From Chloroflexota bacterium (GTDB lineage: Bacteria; Chloroflexota; Limnocylindria; Limnocylindrales; CSP1-4): a stretch of 64,000 nt of DNA. The translations under genes and the position numbers were made by a program. This document shows positions 26,355-34,484 of this stretch, one piece after another (within the stretch, counting starts at the first letter, position 1; every line of letters begins with the position of its first letter). Location of the stretch: assembly GCA_030447745.1 (NCBI GenBank), contig JAUJOH010000001.1, forward strand, positions 187,440-251,439, read 5' to 3'. The notes beneath the pieces are model-generated. The model searched no databases. It saw nothing but the letters and a program-made list of their open reading frames with translations, and was not told where the DNA came from.

Positions 26355-26990
26355 CGACGTACCCCCTGATTGCTTGACGCACTTGGACGGGAGCGCGGTG
26401 GAGCAGGACACGCTGGTTGCCGGTCGTGAGGTTCAGCGCTTCGGCCACCCCGCGTGCGGACCACCCTTGAACGTCTCGCAGGAGGATGACGGCGCACTGC
26501 ACCGGTGGCAATGCGTCGATTGCAGCTCGATCTGACCGTTCGTCTCTGCGGCGACGAGCCGCTGGCCGAGATCACGATCCCACGGTCGCGGGTGCTTCGT
26601 CCAGTGCCCGCGTCAGCTGGACCGGTCGTCCGTGAAGAGATCTGACTCGAATGCGATCGGCTCATGTCGAGCTCCTGCTGGACGATCGCGGAAAGCGGCA
26701 AGGTGCGTGCCTCTCGCCGCGCGCGACCCCGAGTTCGGTTGAACAGGATCGCGAATATCCACGTGCGAAGTGACGATCTCGCCTCGAAACGGTCGAGGCC
26801 GTCGAGGAAGGCCAGCCAGGTGTCTTGGACCACCTCCTCGGCCACCGCACTGGACGAGAGTGACAGGCTCGCGACCGCCAGCATCGCCCGTTCATGCCGG
26901 CTGATGAGGCACCGAATGCAGCCTCGTCGCCCCGCCTGGGCGCACCGAGGAGGCCAGCATCGTCACCGAAGTACGGCAAGACGGGATAAA
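26343..26990 (-). pseudogene. ECF sigma factor, multiply frameshifted
   Basis: Region 2 is recognisable (EEVVQDTWLAFLDGLDRFEA, SSLRTWIFAILFNRTRGRA) and region 4 is recognisable (LPPVQCAVILLRDVQGWSAR, LTTGNQRVLLHRAPVQVRQA), but in different frames. An indel lies near 26,908, upstream of LISRHERAMLAVAS, and more occur between about 26,540 and 26,640, where stops also appear. Its organisation matches the intact ECF gene at 34.5 kb. Confidence 0.75.
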
Positions 26991-27193
26991 AACTCAGGCT
27001 CGGCAGCGCTCACAGCCCGGACAGGACAAACCAAACGGCCGGGAATGTAACGAATGATCGGCGGAATGGACTTCAGGAGACGCGGATCGATCGACGTCCT
27101 CGGCGGCCGGACCTCGTTGCGGCCACCACGGCGTTGCTGCCGACCGAGCCGCGCGCTCGCCAGACAGCAGCTGGCACAGTGAGGAGAGTGAGC

Positions 27194-27919
27194 ATGACCA
27201 ACCGCGATCGCGCACCTGAGGACATCTCGACCCCGGAGCGGATGGGTGTACTGGCCAAGGCGACCGCCGACGCAATGGGGCACAAGGTGCGGGGCGAGCA
27301 CGAGACCGAGGAAGGCGCTCACCAGGCGATGACCCGCGAGGAGGTCGAAGCAGTTATCGACTCGTGGCCGGACGCCCCGAAGACCGTCGCCAGGAAGATG
27401 ATGGAGCAGTACGGTCCGGCCAACGAGGGGACGCCGACCAAGCTCTTCTGGTACCGAAACGGACCGTGGAAGCGGACGGAACTGACGAGCGACGTCGTCC
27501 TCCACGACTTCCCGAGCCCGCACAGCGACTTCCTGACGCAGTTCATCGACTACCGCGTCCCGGTGGAGATGTTCAGCGTCATCGGCGAATACGACGGGAG
27601 CTGCCTCGTCGATCGAACCGCCGGCGAAGTCGCAGCGCGATGCGACTCCGAGGCCGCAAACATCGTGACCCTCAATTTGATGCACGACCTCGTAACTGGG
27701 AAGACCACCGTCGCCCAGGCACGCCAGACTTACGCCGACAACGTCATGGGCTACACGATGGGTCGGTCAGCGCCGTATGCCGAGCGCCTCCAGTTCGATG
27801 TCGCGCAGGGCGGCACCGAGGACCCTGACGAGGCCATGGCGGGCGGGGCGATGGCTCGTCAGACCGTAGCCAAGGTGAAGGATGTGCTGTCCGGCGACGA
27901 CAAACCCGTGGACACCTAG
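27194..27919 (+). CDS. Conserved protein of unknown function (paralogue 1)
   Basis: 241 residues without signal peptide or membrane segment. Its core, from SWPDAPKTVARKMMEQYGPA through KLFWYRNGPWKR, HDFPSPHSDFLTQFIDYRVP and DGSCLVDRTAGEVAARCDSE to NLMHDLVTGKTTV, is shared almost residue for residue with the protein at 37948. GAGGAG precedes the ATG. Divergent from a sigma/anti-sigma pair, as is paralogue 2. Similar unnamed proteins are known to me from other bacteria, but I cannot attach a function. Confidence 0.8.
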   Translation: MTNRDRAPEDISTPERMGVLAKATADAMGHKVRGEHETEEGAHQAMTREEVEAVIDSWPDAPKTVARKMMEQYGPANEGTPTKLFWYRNGPWKRTELTSDVVLHDFPSPHSDFLTQFIDYRVPVEMFSVIGEYDGSCLVDRTAGEVAARCDSEAANIVTLNLMHDLVTGKTTVAQARQTYADNVMGYTMGRSAPYAERLQFDVAQGGTEDPDEAMAGGAMARQTVAKVKDVLSGDDKPVDT

Positions 27920-28070
27920 CGTTACCGCACCGGTCGTCGCGATCGGGACACCATCCCACACCAGGCAGGGACGTGGCGGTCACGCAGCGGCGCGCGATTG
28001 CCCGCCTCCAGATCGATCGTCCGCCTCCGTCGCCGCGGAGGCACAGGACGCGTCCGTGCCGGGTCCGGCA

Positions 28071-29216
28071 TCACCGGCGTCGTACAGACAGGCGACGCAG
28101 CGCCGCGCGAACGACCGATCCGGCCTTATAGCGCTTCGCGCGGATGACGCGTTCGTGCGCGCCAGCCATGTCCACCCACGCGGCCCCGAACGACAGCTTG
28201 TGCTCGAGCAGTCCGTGCATCGCCTCGCCGCGTGCGGGGCGATGGCGGGCGCCGCGCACGTCGACGCCCCCGAGGTCCATCTCGTGGCATCCCTCGCGGA
28301 TCGCGAGCTGGATGGCGCGCCACCGGAGCAGGTGCAGGACCCCGGGGTGGGCTCGCCGCGCGGCGGCGCGGTCGCCGCTTTGCGCCGTCGAGACACGGCC
28401 GCCGTGTCGGTAGAGCGTCAGACCCGCGAGCGGCTGGCCCGACGACGTCCCCTCCCGTGCCTCGAGCAGGACGAGGTGGCCGGCCCGGTGCGCGCGCAGC
28501 CACCACGCCAGGTAGTCTGAACGGGGGCCGAACGAGAACCGGCGCCGCTCGCCGGTCTCGAGCAGCAGGTCGTAGAAGCGGTCGAAGGCAGCGTCCGGCG
28601 GCTCGGTCCCGCCCACGAAGCCGTCGCCGGGCTGGTGCCGGAACCGGACGTCGTGACGGACGATGACCACTCCCTGCTTCTCGGCCTTGTGGATCCGCTG
28701 GCGCGTCCCCTTGGCGATGCCATGGAAGATGCCGCTCTCGTCGCCGCCCGTGAGGGCCAGCGACAGGCGATGACGGGACGGCTGAATCTCCTCGATCGGA
28801 CGGTATCTGGCGCGGCGCAGCCAGTCGCGCCAGCTGCCATCGTCGGCCGCCACCTCGGGATCGACCGCGATGACGTCGATCCCGTTCCCCGCCAGCGCCC
28901 GGGTCACCGCCCACAGCCCGTCGCCCAACCTATCCCCGTGAACGACGGGTGCCGGGCCCCTCGGAACGTAGGCGCTGGCTCCGCCAATCGCCGGCCACGG
29001 CCGTGTCAGGGCGAGGATGCGCAGGTCGCCGGCCACGGCGAACCTCGGCGTCCAGCCACTGGTCCGGCGGTGCTCCGCCCACGCGACCGACTGCAGCACG
29101 TGCCCGCCGGGTCGGTCAACGGCAAGCGCGTCCCAGTCGTCGGTCGGGTCCGTCCGCAGCACTGCCGCTGGAAGCTTCGGCCGATACGTCAACCGCGGCC
29201 CCGATGAGCGGTCCAC
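28071..29216 (-). CDS. FemAB-like aminoacyltransferase (1)
   Basis: Double-GNAT protein of the FemABX/lipid II:amino-acid transferase type, 381 residues. Family-like features: RTSGWTPRF early, an acyl-transfer core (GIAKGTRQRIHKAEKQGVVI), DAAFDRFYDLLLETGERRRF, and the C-terminal FGAAWVDMAGAHERVI. Such enzymes attach amino acids from aminoacyl-tRNA to peptidoglycan precursors or to lipids. It follows the molybdenum oxidoreductase by 69 bases on the same strand and is paired with a second FemAB gene upstream. Substrate unknown. Confidence 0.8.
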   Translation of the reverse strand: MDRSSGPRLTYRPKLPAAVLRTDPTDDWDALAVDRPGGHVLQSVAWAEHRRTSGWTPRFAVAGDLRILALTRPWPAIGGASAYVPRGPAPVVHGDRLGDGLWAVTRALAGNGIDVIAVDPEVAADDGSWRDWLRRARYRPIEEIQPSRHRLSLALTGGDESGIFHGIAKGTRQRIHKAEKQGVVIVRHDVRFRHQPGDGFVGGTEPPDAAFDRFYDLLLETGERRRFSFGPRSDYLAWWLRAHRAGHLVLLEAREGTSSGQPLAGLTLYRHGGRVSTAQSGDRAAARRAHPGVLHLLRWRAIQLAIREGCHEMDLGGVDVRGARHRPARGEAMHGLLEHKLSFGAAWVDMAGAHERVIRAKRYKAGSVVRAALRRLSVRRR

Positions 29217-29285
29217 GCGCTGCGCCTTCGCGCCTGCCGTTGACTGACGGAGACGATGGGTGTCGATCTGCCCAGGGCCAGACGC

Positions 29286-30980
29286 CTACCCGGTCACGTT
29301 GACCGAAACCGTGTGATAACCGCGAGCGCCGTCCGGCGCGGGCCTGGTGCGCCGTTCGGCCTGTTGCTCGCCCGTCCCGTCCGTCGCGCGGACCCGAACC
29401 TCATGACGCCCGCGCGTCGCCCGCCACGTCGTCCGCCACTGCACCCACGTATCGTCGGAGAGCGGCGCGGAAAGCTCGGCGGTTCGCCACTCGCCGCCGT
29501 CGACCGACACCGCGACGGCCGAGATGCCACGGTCGGGCGCCCATGCCACGCCTGCGATCGTGACGTCTCCCGCAGCGATGCGGCTTGCGGCGCGCGGCAC
29601 GTCGATCCGCGATTGCGTCAGGATCGGCGCTTTCTTCGCCCACCCGAGCGGAACCCAATAGCCGTCGAACGCCTCCAACGTCGTGAGCTCGATCTCGGTC
29701 AACCACTTCGTGGCACTGACGTATCCGTACAGGCCTGGGACGATCAGTCGGGCAGGAAAGCCGTGCGCCGGAGGAAGCTTTTCCCCGTTCATGCCGACGG
29801 CAATCAGCCCTTCCTGCCCATCCCGCCCGCCATGTGCGGTCGGAAAGCCGCCAGTCCAGCCGTCGAACGCCCGCCCCACGATCTGGGTGGCTCCGCGCTT
29901 GACGCCCGCCATCCGCAGCACGTCATCAAGACGTACGCCTGTCCATTTCGCGTTGCCCACCAGCTTGCCACCGACCTCGTTCGAGACGCACGCGATCGTC
30001 ACGAAGCGCTCCTCGAGCGGCATCGACAGCAGCTCGTCGTAGCTGAGCTCCAGCTCCCGCTCCACCATCCCGTGAACTCGCAGTGTCCACTTGTCAGCGT
30101 CAATGCGCGGCACGTCGAGCCTCGTGTCGATCCTGTAGAAGGCGTCGTTCGGCACGACGAGAGGCGTGAGTCCACGCACGTCGAACTCGGATACTCGTGC
30201 GACGGGCGAAGCGGTCGGGGACGGAGGCGCGTCTGTCGCGTCGCCTGGCTCCGGCGACATCGTGGCTGCGTCCGGCGTCGCCGACGGTTCCATCGTTGCC
30301 GCTGGCACGCCGGGCGTGGGCGCAGGGCGTCGCGCCGGCGGCAGCGCGCCGGTGCTGCCGACCGGAGGTCGAGGATTGCTCCGCAGGATCCGACCAGTGA
30401 CGCCCGACGTGACGGCTGCCGCGGCCACAGCACCCGTGAGGAGCAGGAAGCGACGGCGAGGCAGCGTCCGTGTCGGCGTCGTGCCCGCGTCCGATTCCGA
30501 TCCGGCTGCGGGTAGCGATCCCGGTCCGGTTCCTGGACGCCGCGAAGCACGCCCGAGGATCAGCAGGCTGCCGCCACCTGCCGTGACGGCCATCGAGGCA
30601 GTGAGCGCTGCGAGTGGGGGCGACACCGTTGGATCCTGGATCGAAGCGAGGAATCCGAGCGCACCAAAGAAGGCAAGACCGGCGATCGCGATCCACGTCC
30701 GTCGGCGGGCAGCGTGGCCTAGACCGATACCGACGAGGAGCGAGACCAGCACGATCAGCACTTGCAGGGCAAGCTTGTCCGCGTCCCCGAACAGCGACAC
30801 CACCAGGTCCTTTGCACCAGCCGGTTGCCACGCGATGACGACGGCGCCGACCGCATCGACGAGCGACGGGGCTCCGGTGAGGACACCGCCGATCAGTTCG
30901 GCCGCACCGAGCGCGATCGCGACCGCGGCTGCGCCACGCAGGGCCGCGTCGAGGGTCGAGCCTGCCGCCCCTGAGCGCAT
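29286..30980 (-). CDS. Membrane-anchored sulfite oxidase-type Mo-cofactor oxidoreductase
   Basis: 564 residues. The first ~165 residues hold about four membrane segments (ALRGAAAVAIALGAAELIGG, LVVSLFG..LALQVLIVLVSLLVG and others); a fifth segment, LLLTGAVAAAAVTSGVTG, is preceded by PRRRF and resembles a twin-arginine-like anchor. A Pro/Ala/Thr linker follows. The oxidoreductase domain has the molybdenum-ligand Cys in FVTIACVSNEVGG (about residue 332), then KWTGVRLDDVL, HGFPARLIVPGLYGY and the C-terminal Mo-co dimerisation domain (VTIAGVAWAPDRG). Its ATG overlaps the stop of the upstream FemAB gene (TAATG). Electron partner and substrate unknown. Confidence 0.88.
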   Translation of the reverse strand: MRSGAAGSTLDAALRGAAAVAIALGAAELIGGVLTGAPSLVDAVGAVVIAWQPAGAKDLVVSLFGDADKLALQVLIVLVSLLVGIGLGHAARRRTWIAIAGLAFFGALGFLASIQDPTVSPPLAALTASMAVTAGGGSLLILGRASRRPGTGPGSLPAAGSESDAGTTPTRTLPRRRFLLLTGAVAAAAVTSGVTGRILRSNPRPPVGSTGALPPARRPAPTPGVPAATMEPSATPDAATMSPEPGDATDAPPSPTASPVARVSEFDVRGLTPLVVPNDAFYRIDTRLDVPRIDADKWTLRVHGMVERELELSYDELLSMPLEERFVTIACVSNEVGGKLVGNAKWTGVRLDDVLRMAGVKRGATQIVGRAFDGWTGGFPTAHGGRDGQEGLIAVGMNGEKLPPAHGFPARLIVPGLYGYVSATKWLTEIELTTLEAFDGYWVPLGWAKKAPILTQSRIDVPRAASRIAAGDVTIAGVAWAPDRGISAVAVSVDGGEWRTAELSAPLSDDTWVQWRTTWRATRGRHEVRVRATDGTGEQQAERRTRPAPDGARGYHTVSVNVTG

Positions 30981-32089
30981 TAGGGCGTCGTGCCTCTCGG
31001 CCGCTCTCCGCGCGCCGCTTGCAATCGGTCGCGAACGCGCTCTCGGATGTCCCGGACCGCGTACCACACGCGGTCGGTGATGAGATCGAACGTCCCCGGG
31101 TGACGGACGGGCTGCCCGCCGAAACGGCGCTTGACCGCGCTGAAGCCCTCCCAGCCGAAGTCCGCCGTCAGGTCGTCGGGTTCGCGCACCCCCCAGAGGT
31201 CAAGCGAGCAGACGCCCTGGGCCGCGAGGAAGCGCATCGTCGCGGCGAGCGCAACATAGCCCCCGTACGTCTGGGCGAGCTCCGGTCCGCGGAGGGAGCC
31301 GCCGTATAGGCAGTAGGCCCGGCTTCCGAGTCGGGGAGCGGCCACGCCAGAGATCACGCGACCTCGCAGACGCGCGAGCACGAGATACCAGCCATCGGAC
31401 GCCGCGAACGCAGCCGCAAGTTCGCGCAGGAAACTGCGAGGTCGGGTACGGAACCGGCCGCGGGCTGCCGTCGCTTCCAACACTTCGTGGAACGCGTCGA
31501 TCGAGGAACTGTCGGCCGCCGTGTGGATCTCGACCTCGACGCCCTGGCGGGCGGCGCGTCGCGGCAGCCGGCGGGCGTCCGGATGCCAAGTCGCCATCAG
31601 GGCATCGCCTTCGTCGAGGAGGTCCACCACGCGCGTCGTCGGCGCCTGCAGGTCGTGGCGCGCGGGTCGGAGACCAAGCGATATGAGCCGCCGCGGGATG
31701 TGGCCGGTCATGGGGTTGCCCGGGTCCGCGCGTGGATCGACCTTCACGACGAGCGCTCGCTCCGACCGGGCGGCGTCCCGCAGGCCACACACAAGGCTCT
31801 CGAGGATGGCGTCCGCGTCGCGGGCATCCCGATCCCAGACCGGCCCGTGAGGCACGTACAGCACCTGTCGCCCAAGGCGGGTCGAGCGAACGAGCGCCTG
31901 CGCCACACCGCACACCGTTCCATCGGTCCGAGTAGCCAGGATCCTGACAGGCGACTGATCCAGCACTCCCGCCGCGTCACCCCATGCCCAAGCCTGCAGC
32001 ACATCCGCTTCAGGACGACTCACGAGAAACTCGTGCCACGACGAAGCATCTGTAGACGCGGCCTGCCTCGCTGTGATCAATCGAGTCAT
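30980..32089 (-). CDS. FemAB-like aminoacyltransferase (2)
   Basis: 369 residues of the GNAT/FemAB type: SSWHEFLVSRPEADVLQAWA, LYVPHGPVWDRD, RRLPRRAARQGVEVEIHTAA, FHEVLEATAARGRFRTRPRS, YGGSLRGPELAQTYGGYVAL and LDLWGVREPDDLTADFGWEG near the end. The ATG at 32089 is preferred; the open frame further upstream is low-complexity. First gene of a three-gene unit FemAB(2)-Mo oxidoreductase-FemAB(1). It resembles methicillin-resistance FmhB-type transferases, but the substrate cannot be read. Confidence 0.8.
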   Translation of the reverse strand: MTRLITARQAASTDASSWHEFLVSRPEADVLQAWAWGDAAGVLDQSPVRILATRTDGTVCGVAQALVRSTRLGRQVLYVPHGPVWDRDARDADAILESLVCGLRDAARSERALVVKVDPRADPGNPMTGHIPRRLISLGLRPARHDLQAPTTRVVDLLDEGDALMATWHPDARRLPRRAARQGVEVEIHTAADSSSIDAFHEVLEATAARGRFRTRPRSFLRELAAAFAASDGWYLVLARLRGRVISGVAAPRLGSRAYCLYGGSLRGPELAQTYGGYVALAATMRFLAAQGVCSLDLWGVREPDDLTADFGWEGFSAVKRRFGGQPVRHPGTFDLITDRVWYAVRDIRERVRDRLQAARGERPRGTTP

Positions 32090-32336
32090 CGTGGGCCCGA
32101 CCCACAGGTCTCGAGCTGGAAGGGGCCCCCGGTCGGAGGTTGTACGCCGTGCGCGCGACGCTCTGACAACGTTCGTACGCGGTAGAGGGCCTGAACCTGG
32201 TGCCATGCGCGACGACATTTGGTCGGCCCCAGAGATGCCCACGCCCGGTCCCCTCCTGGCGTGTCGCCTTCCACGCCCAACACATGGCGAAAACGCATGG
32301 AGTCTGCGGAGCGGGCGACCGGGATGTCGCTCCCTT

Positions 32337-32579
32337 CTAGGGTAGCCGGGTGCATCGCCGCTCGGTGTTCGTCGAGCGGACGCGATTGAGGATCACTGTC
32401 GCGTCGACGGCACGGTTCCGCTCGTGGAGGCAACTCCCGGACAACGCCACCTCGAGGTACTCGGCAGCGAGCTCGACGGCCCCGCTTTGACACAGTCCAC
32501 TCCCATGAGTCATGCGAGCACGAGCACCGTCAGCCCGAGGGTGGTGTCGGTCACGTCCATACAGTCGCTTGAAGGCCAT
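32337..32579 (-). pseudogene. Possible anti-sigma remnant
   Basis: A short frame contains LCQSGAVELAAEYLEVALSG, close to the start of the two anti-sigma proteins in this island (CRELVELVTDYLEDALP, CIEFVELETEYLDGALP), but the HxxxCxxC end is missing. The sequence on either side (32,090-32,330 and 32,580-32,750) contains no gene I can support. Probably a third, decayed copy of the anti-sigma module. Confidence 0.35.
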
Positions 32580-32753
32580 CAGGCGTTACAGACGCGCCCT
32601 CACGCGGTGCGGCCGGACCCGCTGGTTGGCGGGCGTGACGGGTCTAGTCCCGGGACGCGGTGTAACAGGACCTTGTCCTCGCGTCCGATCTGGTCCGCTG
32701 GCGAGCAGGGCATGCGGATCCTCCTCCGGGGCGCCGGCCGGTCCGCCGCTCCA

Positions 32754-32781
32754 CCTCCCGCAGCTGATCAGCTGCGGGAGG
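32754..32781. terminator. 28-bp perfect palindrome, possible terminator
   Basis: CCTCCCGCAGCTGA followed directly by its exact complement TCAGCTGCGGGAGG. It lies 31 bases beyond the stop of the minus-strand membrane gene at 32812 and could form a 14-bp hairpin in its transcript, but no T-run follows, so a protein-binding site is equally possible. Confidence 0.5.
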
Positions 32782-32811
32782 CCCGTCGGTCCCGATACCG
32801 CCCCGTCTTCG

Positions 32812-33300
32812 TCACACGATCACGTTCGCGCCGCCGGCCGAGTGGAAGACGCCGTACAGCGCGGCGGTCAGGACGCCGAAAGCCATGTGGCCGACGAAGG
32901 ACGTCGCGACGTCGAGCTTGCCGTAGTTCTTGTAGGCGAAGCCCTGCCGCCCGACCTCGTTCGTCTCCGGGTCGACTGACGGGAGGATCGCCACGACGGG
33001 CCCGGCCAAGGTGTAGTGGACGAGCGCGCCGACGACGCCCCAGACGAAGAGGTTGTCAGTTACGCCAAGCAGTTGGAAGCCGACGGCGTAAACGATTGCG
33101 ATGACAGCGGCCAGCGCCTCATGGAACACGGCTCCCACGAGGTACGTGGCCGTGCCGGTAAGGCCGAACATCCGCCCCCAGGTGCGAAAGATGTTCTGCT
33201 TGACCGGGAGCCCGAGCGCCTTCTGCAGATAGACCGGCCCCTCCATGATTGCGCCGGCGATCAGACCGGCCAAGATGGCCGGCCCAAACTCCACGTTCAT
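32812..33300 (-). CDS. Four-helix membrane protein, function unknown
   Basis: 162 residues starting MNVEFGPAILAGLIAGAIME, with GGGAGG four bases before the ATG. Four hydrophobic segments, three of which contain histidines (VFHEALAAVIAI, VHYTLAGPVVAI, FVGHMAFGVL), so a metal- or heme-binding role is conceivable but unproven. A short hydrophilic loop (PSVDPETNEVGRQGFAYKNY) separates the third and fourth. Family not recognised. Confidence 0.75.
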   Translation of the reverse strand: MNVEFGPAILAGLIAGAIMEGPVYLQKALGLPVKQNIFRTWGRMFGLTGTATYLVGAVFHEALAAVIAIVYAVGFQLLGVTDNLFVWGVVGALVHYTLAGPVVAILPSVDPETNEVGRQGFAYKNYGKLDVATSFVGHMAFGVLTAALYGVFHSAGGANVIV

Positions 33301-33465
33301 CGTTCCTCCCACTGGGTCACGGTGGCTTGGTCTACGCGCATCCGCGACGCGGCATCCCGTGACACGCGACAAGCGAGGTGTCGCGGTCGCGGAAAGGAGC
33401 CCTGGTGTTTTCGGGGCTCCTTGCTTCTCGAGCGACACGCCAGAGCCTGCCGTCACGGCGGAAGC

Positions 33466-33615
33466 GCGCCCGCCCTCCTAGCCGCCGCCGTTCTGGCCGC
33501 CGCCCTCCTAGCCGCCGCCGTTCTGGCCGCCGCCGTTCTGGCCGCCGCCGTTCTGGCCGCCGCCGTTCTGGCCGCCGCCGTTCTGGCCGCCGCCGTTCTG
33601 GCCGCCGCCGTTCTG
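33466..33615 (-). repeat. Ten 15-bp tandem units encoding QNGGG
   Basis: On the minus strand the unit is CAGAACGGCGGCGGC. Seven perfect units at 33511-33615 encode QNGGG. The next unit (33496-33510) reads TAGGAGGGCGGCGGC and creates the stop. One normal unit (33481-33495) and a degenerate TAGGAG unit (33466-33480) continue past it in frame. Confidence 0.92.
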
Positions 33616-33696
33616 GCCTGCTGCCACTGGCACGACCAACGCGCCCAACGCGAGGGCCACGCCAGCGATGGCTGCGGGGATTCTTCGGCTCTTCAT
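33508..33696 (-). CDS. Small secreted QNGGG-repeat peptide
   Basis: 62 residues: signal peptide MKSRRIPAAIAGVALALGAL VVPVAAG, then QNGGG seven times and a stop. AAGGAG precedes the ATG by about 9 bases. The mature part would be a 35-residue uncharged, glycine-rich chain, perhaps a spacer or a self-associating surface peptide. The stop codon is itself a repeat variant, so length may change by slippage. A TGTAAC/CGTA pair resembling an ECF promoter lies about 100 bases upstream. Function unknown. Confidence 0.65.
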   Translation of the reverse strand: MKSRRIPAAIAGVALALGALVVPVAAGQNGGGQNGGGQNGGGQNGGGQNGGGQNGGGQNGGG

Positions 33697-33859
33697 CAGC
33701 GCCGCTCCTTGCCTGTACCCCTGTATCCGTGCGATCCCGGGCCGTCTGGGGCGTGGCCCGGACCGCGGCGTCCACCTCTCTTGTCTACGCCCGGACCACC
33801 TTTGTTACACCGCATGTCACATATCCGTTCAGGTCACGCTGACAACCGTTGGGCACACG

Positions 33860-34142
33860 TCACCCGTCGAAATCGATCGTTCCGTCCCATGCCGCCTGCG
33901 CGGCTGCCCGGTAGCTCTCGTGGGCTCGATGCACGGCCTCGTCGGCGTCCGCGAAGTCCTGGGACGCTGCCGGAAGTCGATCTCGTTCGCGCTCGGCCGC
34001 ACCAGGCCTGAAGCGCCAGTGCGACGGACATGCCGCGACCCCACCGTCGCACGGCGTCCGGGACCCGCTGGGTTGAGCTCAAGGGGTCGGCATCCCCGAT
34101 CTGGCCGGCGAGCGAGATGAGGTCGCGCTTGCCGCTATGCAC
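33860..34142 (-). pseudogene. Third gene of the sigma/anti-sigma operon, frameshifted
   Basis: From a GTG (VHSGKRDLISLAGQIGDADP) it reads to GMSVALALQA. The protein-like continuation RERDRLPAASQDFADADEAV, HRAHESYRAAAQAAWDGTID lies in another frame, so one indel sits near 34,000. It would be about 94 residues, helical, no known domain. Its GTG overlaps the anti-sigma stop (GGTGCATAG), placing it in the same operon. Confidence 0.55.
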
Positions 34143-34437
34143 CGCCGGCCGGTGAGGACAGCTCGCGGAAAACGCCGAGCAAGCGCTCGAGGATCAGAGA
34201 CGGGACGTCTTCCCGCGGCGACGCGCCGGTGACCACAATCGCCCGTCGCATCTGGTCGAGGAACACCGAGCACCCGTGGCATTCTGCGACGTGCCGGTCG
34301 GCGGTGGCACGGACCGTCGACGGCAACGCCCCGTCCAGGTACTCGGTCTCGAGCTCGACGAACTCGATGCAACGGAGGTCGCCGTCTCCGTCGTCGGGAT
34401 CACCAGTGGCGCGTTTCGGGAGCCGCAGATCTGTCAC
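34135..34437 (-). CDS. Anti-sigma factor with zinc finger (zf-HC2)
   Basis: 100 residues with LRCIEFVELETEYLDGALPS then HVAECHGC, the H-x3-C-x2-C zinc motif of soluble anti-sigma factors, and LDQMRRAIVVTG. The GTG start is supported by GGAGGT ten bases upstream. It lies 47 bases after its ECF sigma gene and would sequester it, releasing it on a redox or other cue. Similar to the copy at 26.1 kb. Confidence 0.82.
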   Translation of the reverse strand: MTDLRLPKRATGDPDDGDGDLRCIEFVELETEYLDGALPSTVRATADRHVAECHGCSVFLDQMRRAIVVTGASPREDVPSLILERLLGVFRELSSPAGGA

Positions 34438-34484
34438 GTCGTCGTTGCACCTCCGTCTGGTAGTCCACCCGAAGGCCGCCGGTG

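Noticed and set aside
33466-33615. CRISPR array
   Set aside because: Units are a contiguous 15-bp tandem repeat with no spacers and encode QNGGG in frame with a signal peptide.
33016-34011. Plus-strand VLAAA-repeat protein
   Set aside because: It is the reverse-strand reading of the QNGGG repeat; the minus-strand frame has a signal peptide and ribosome-binding site.
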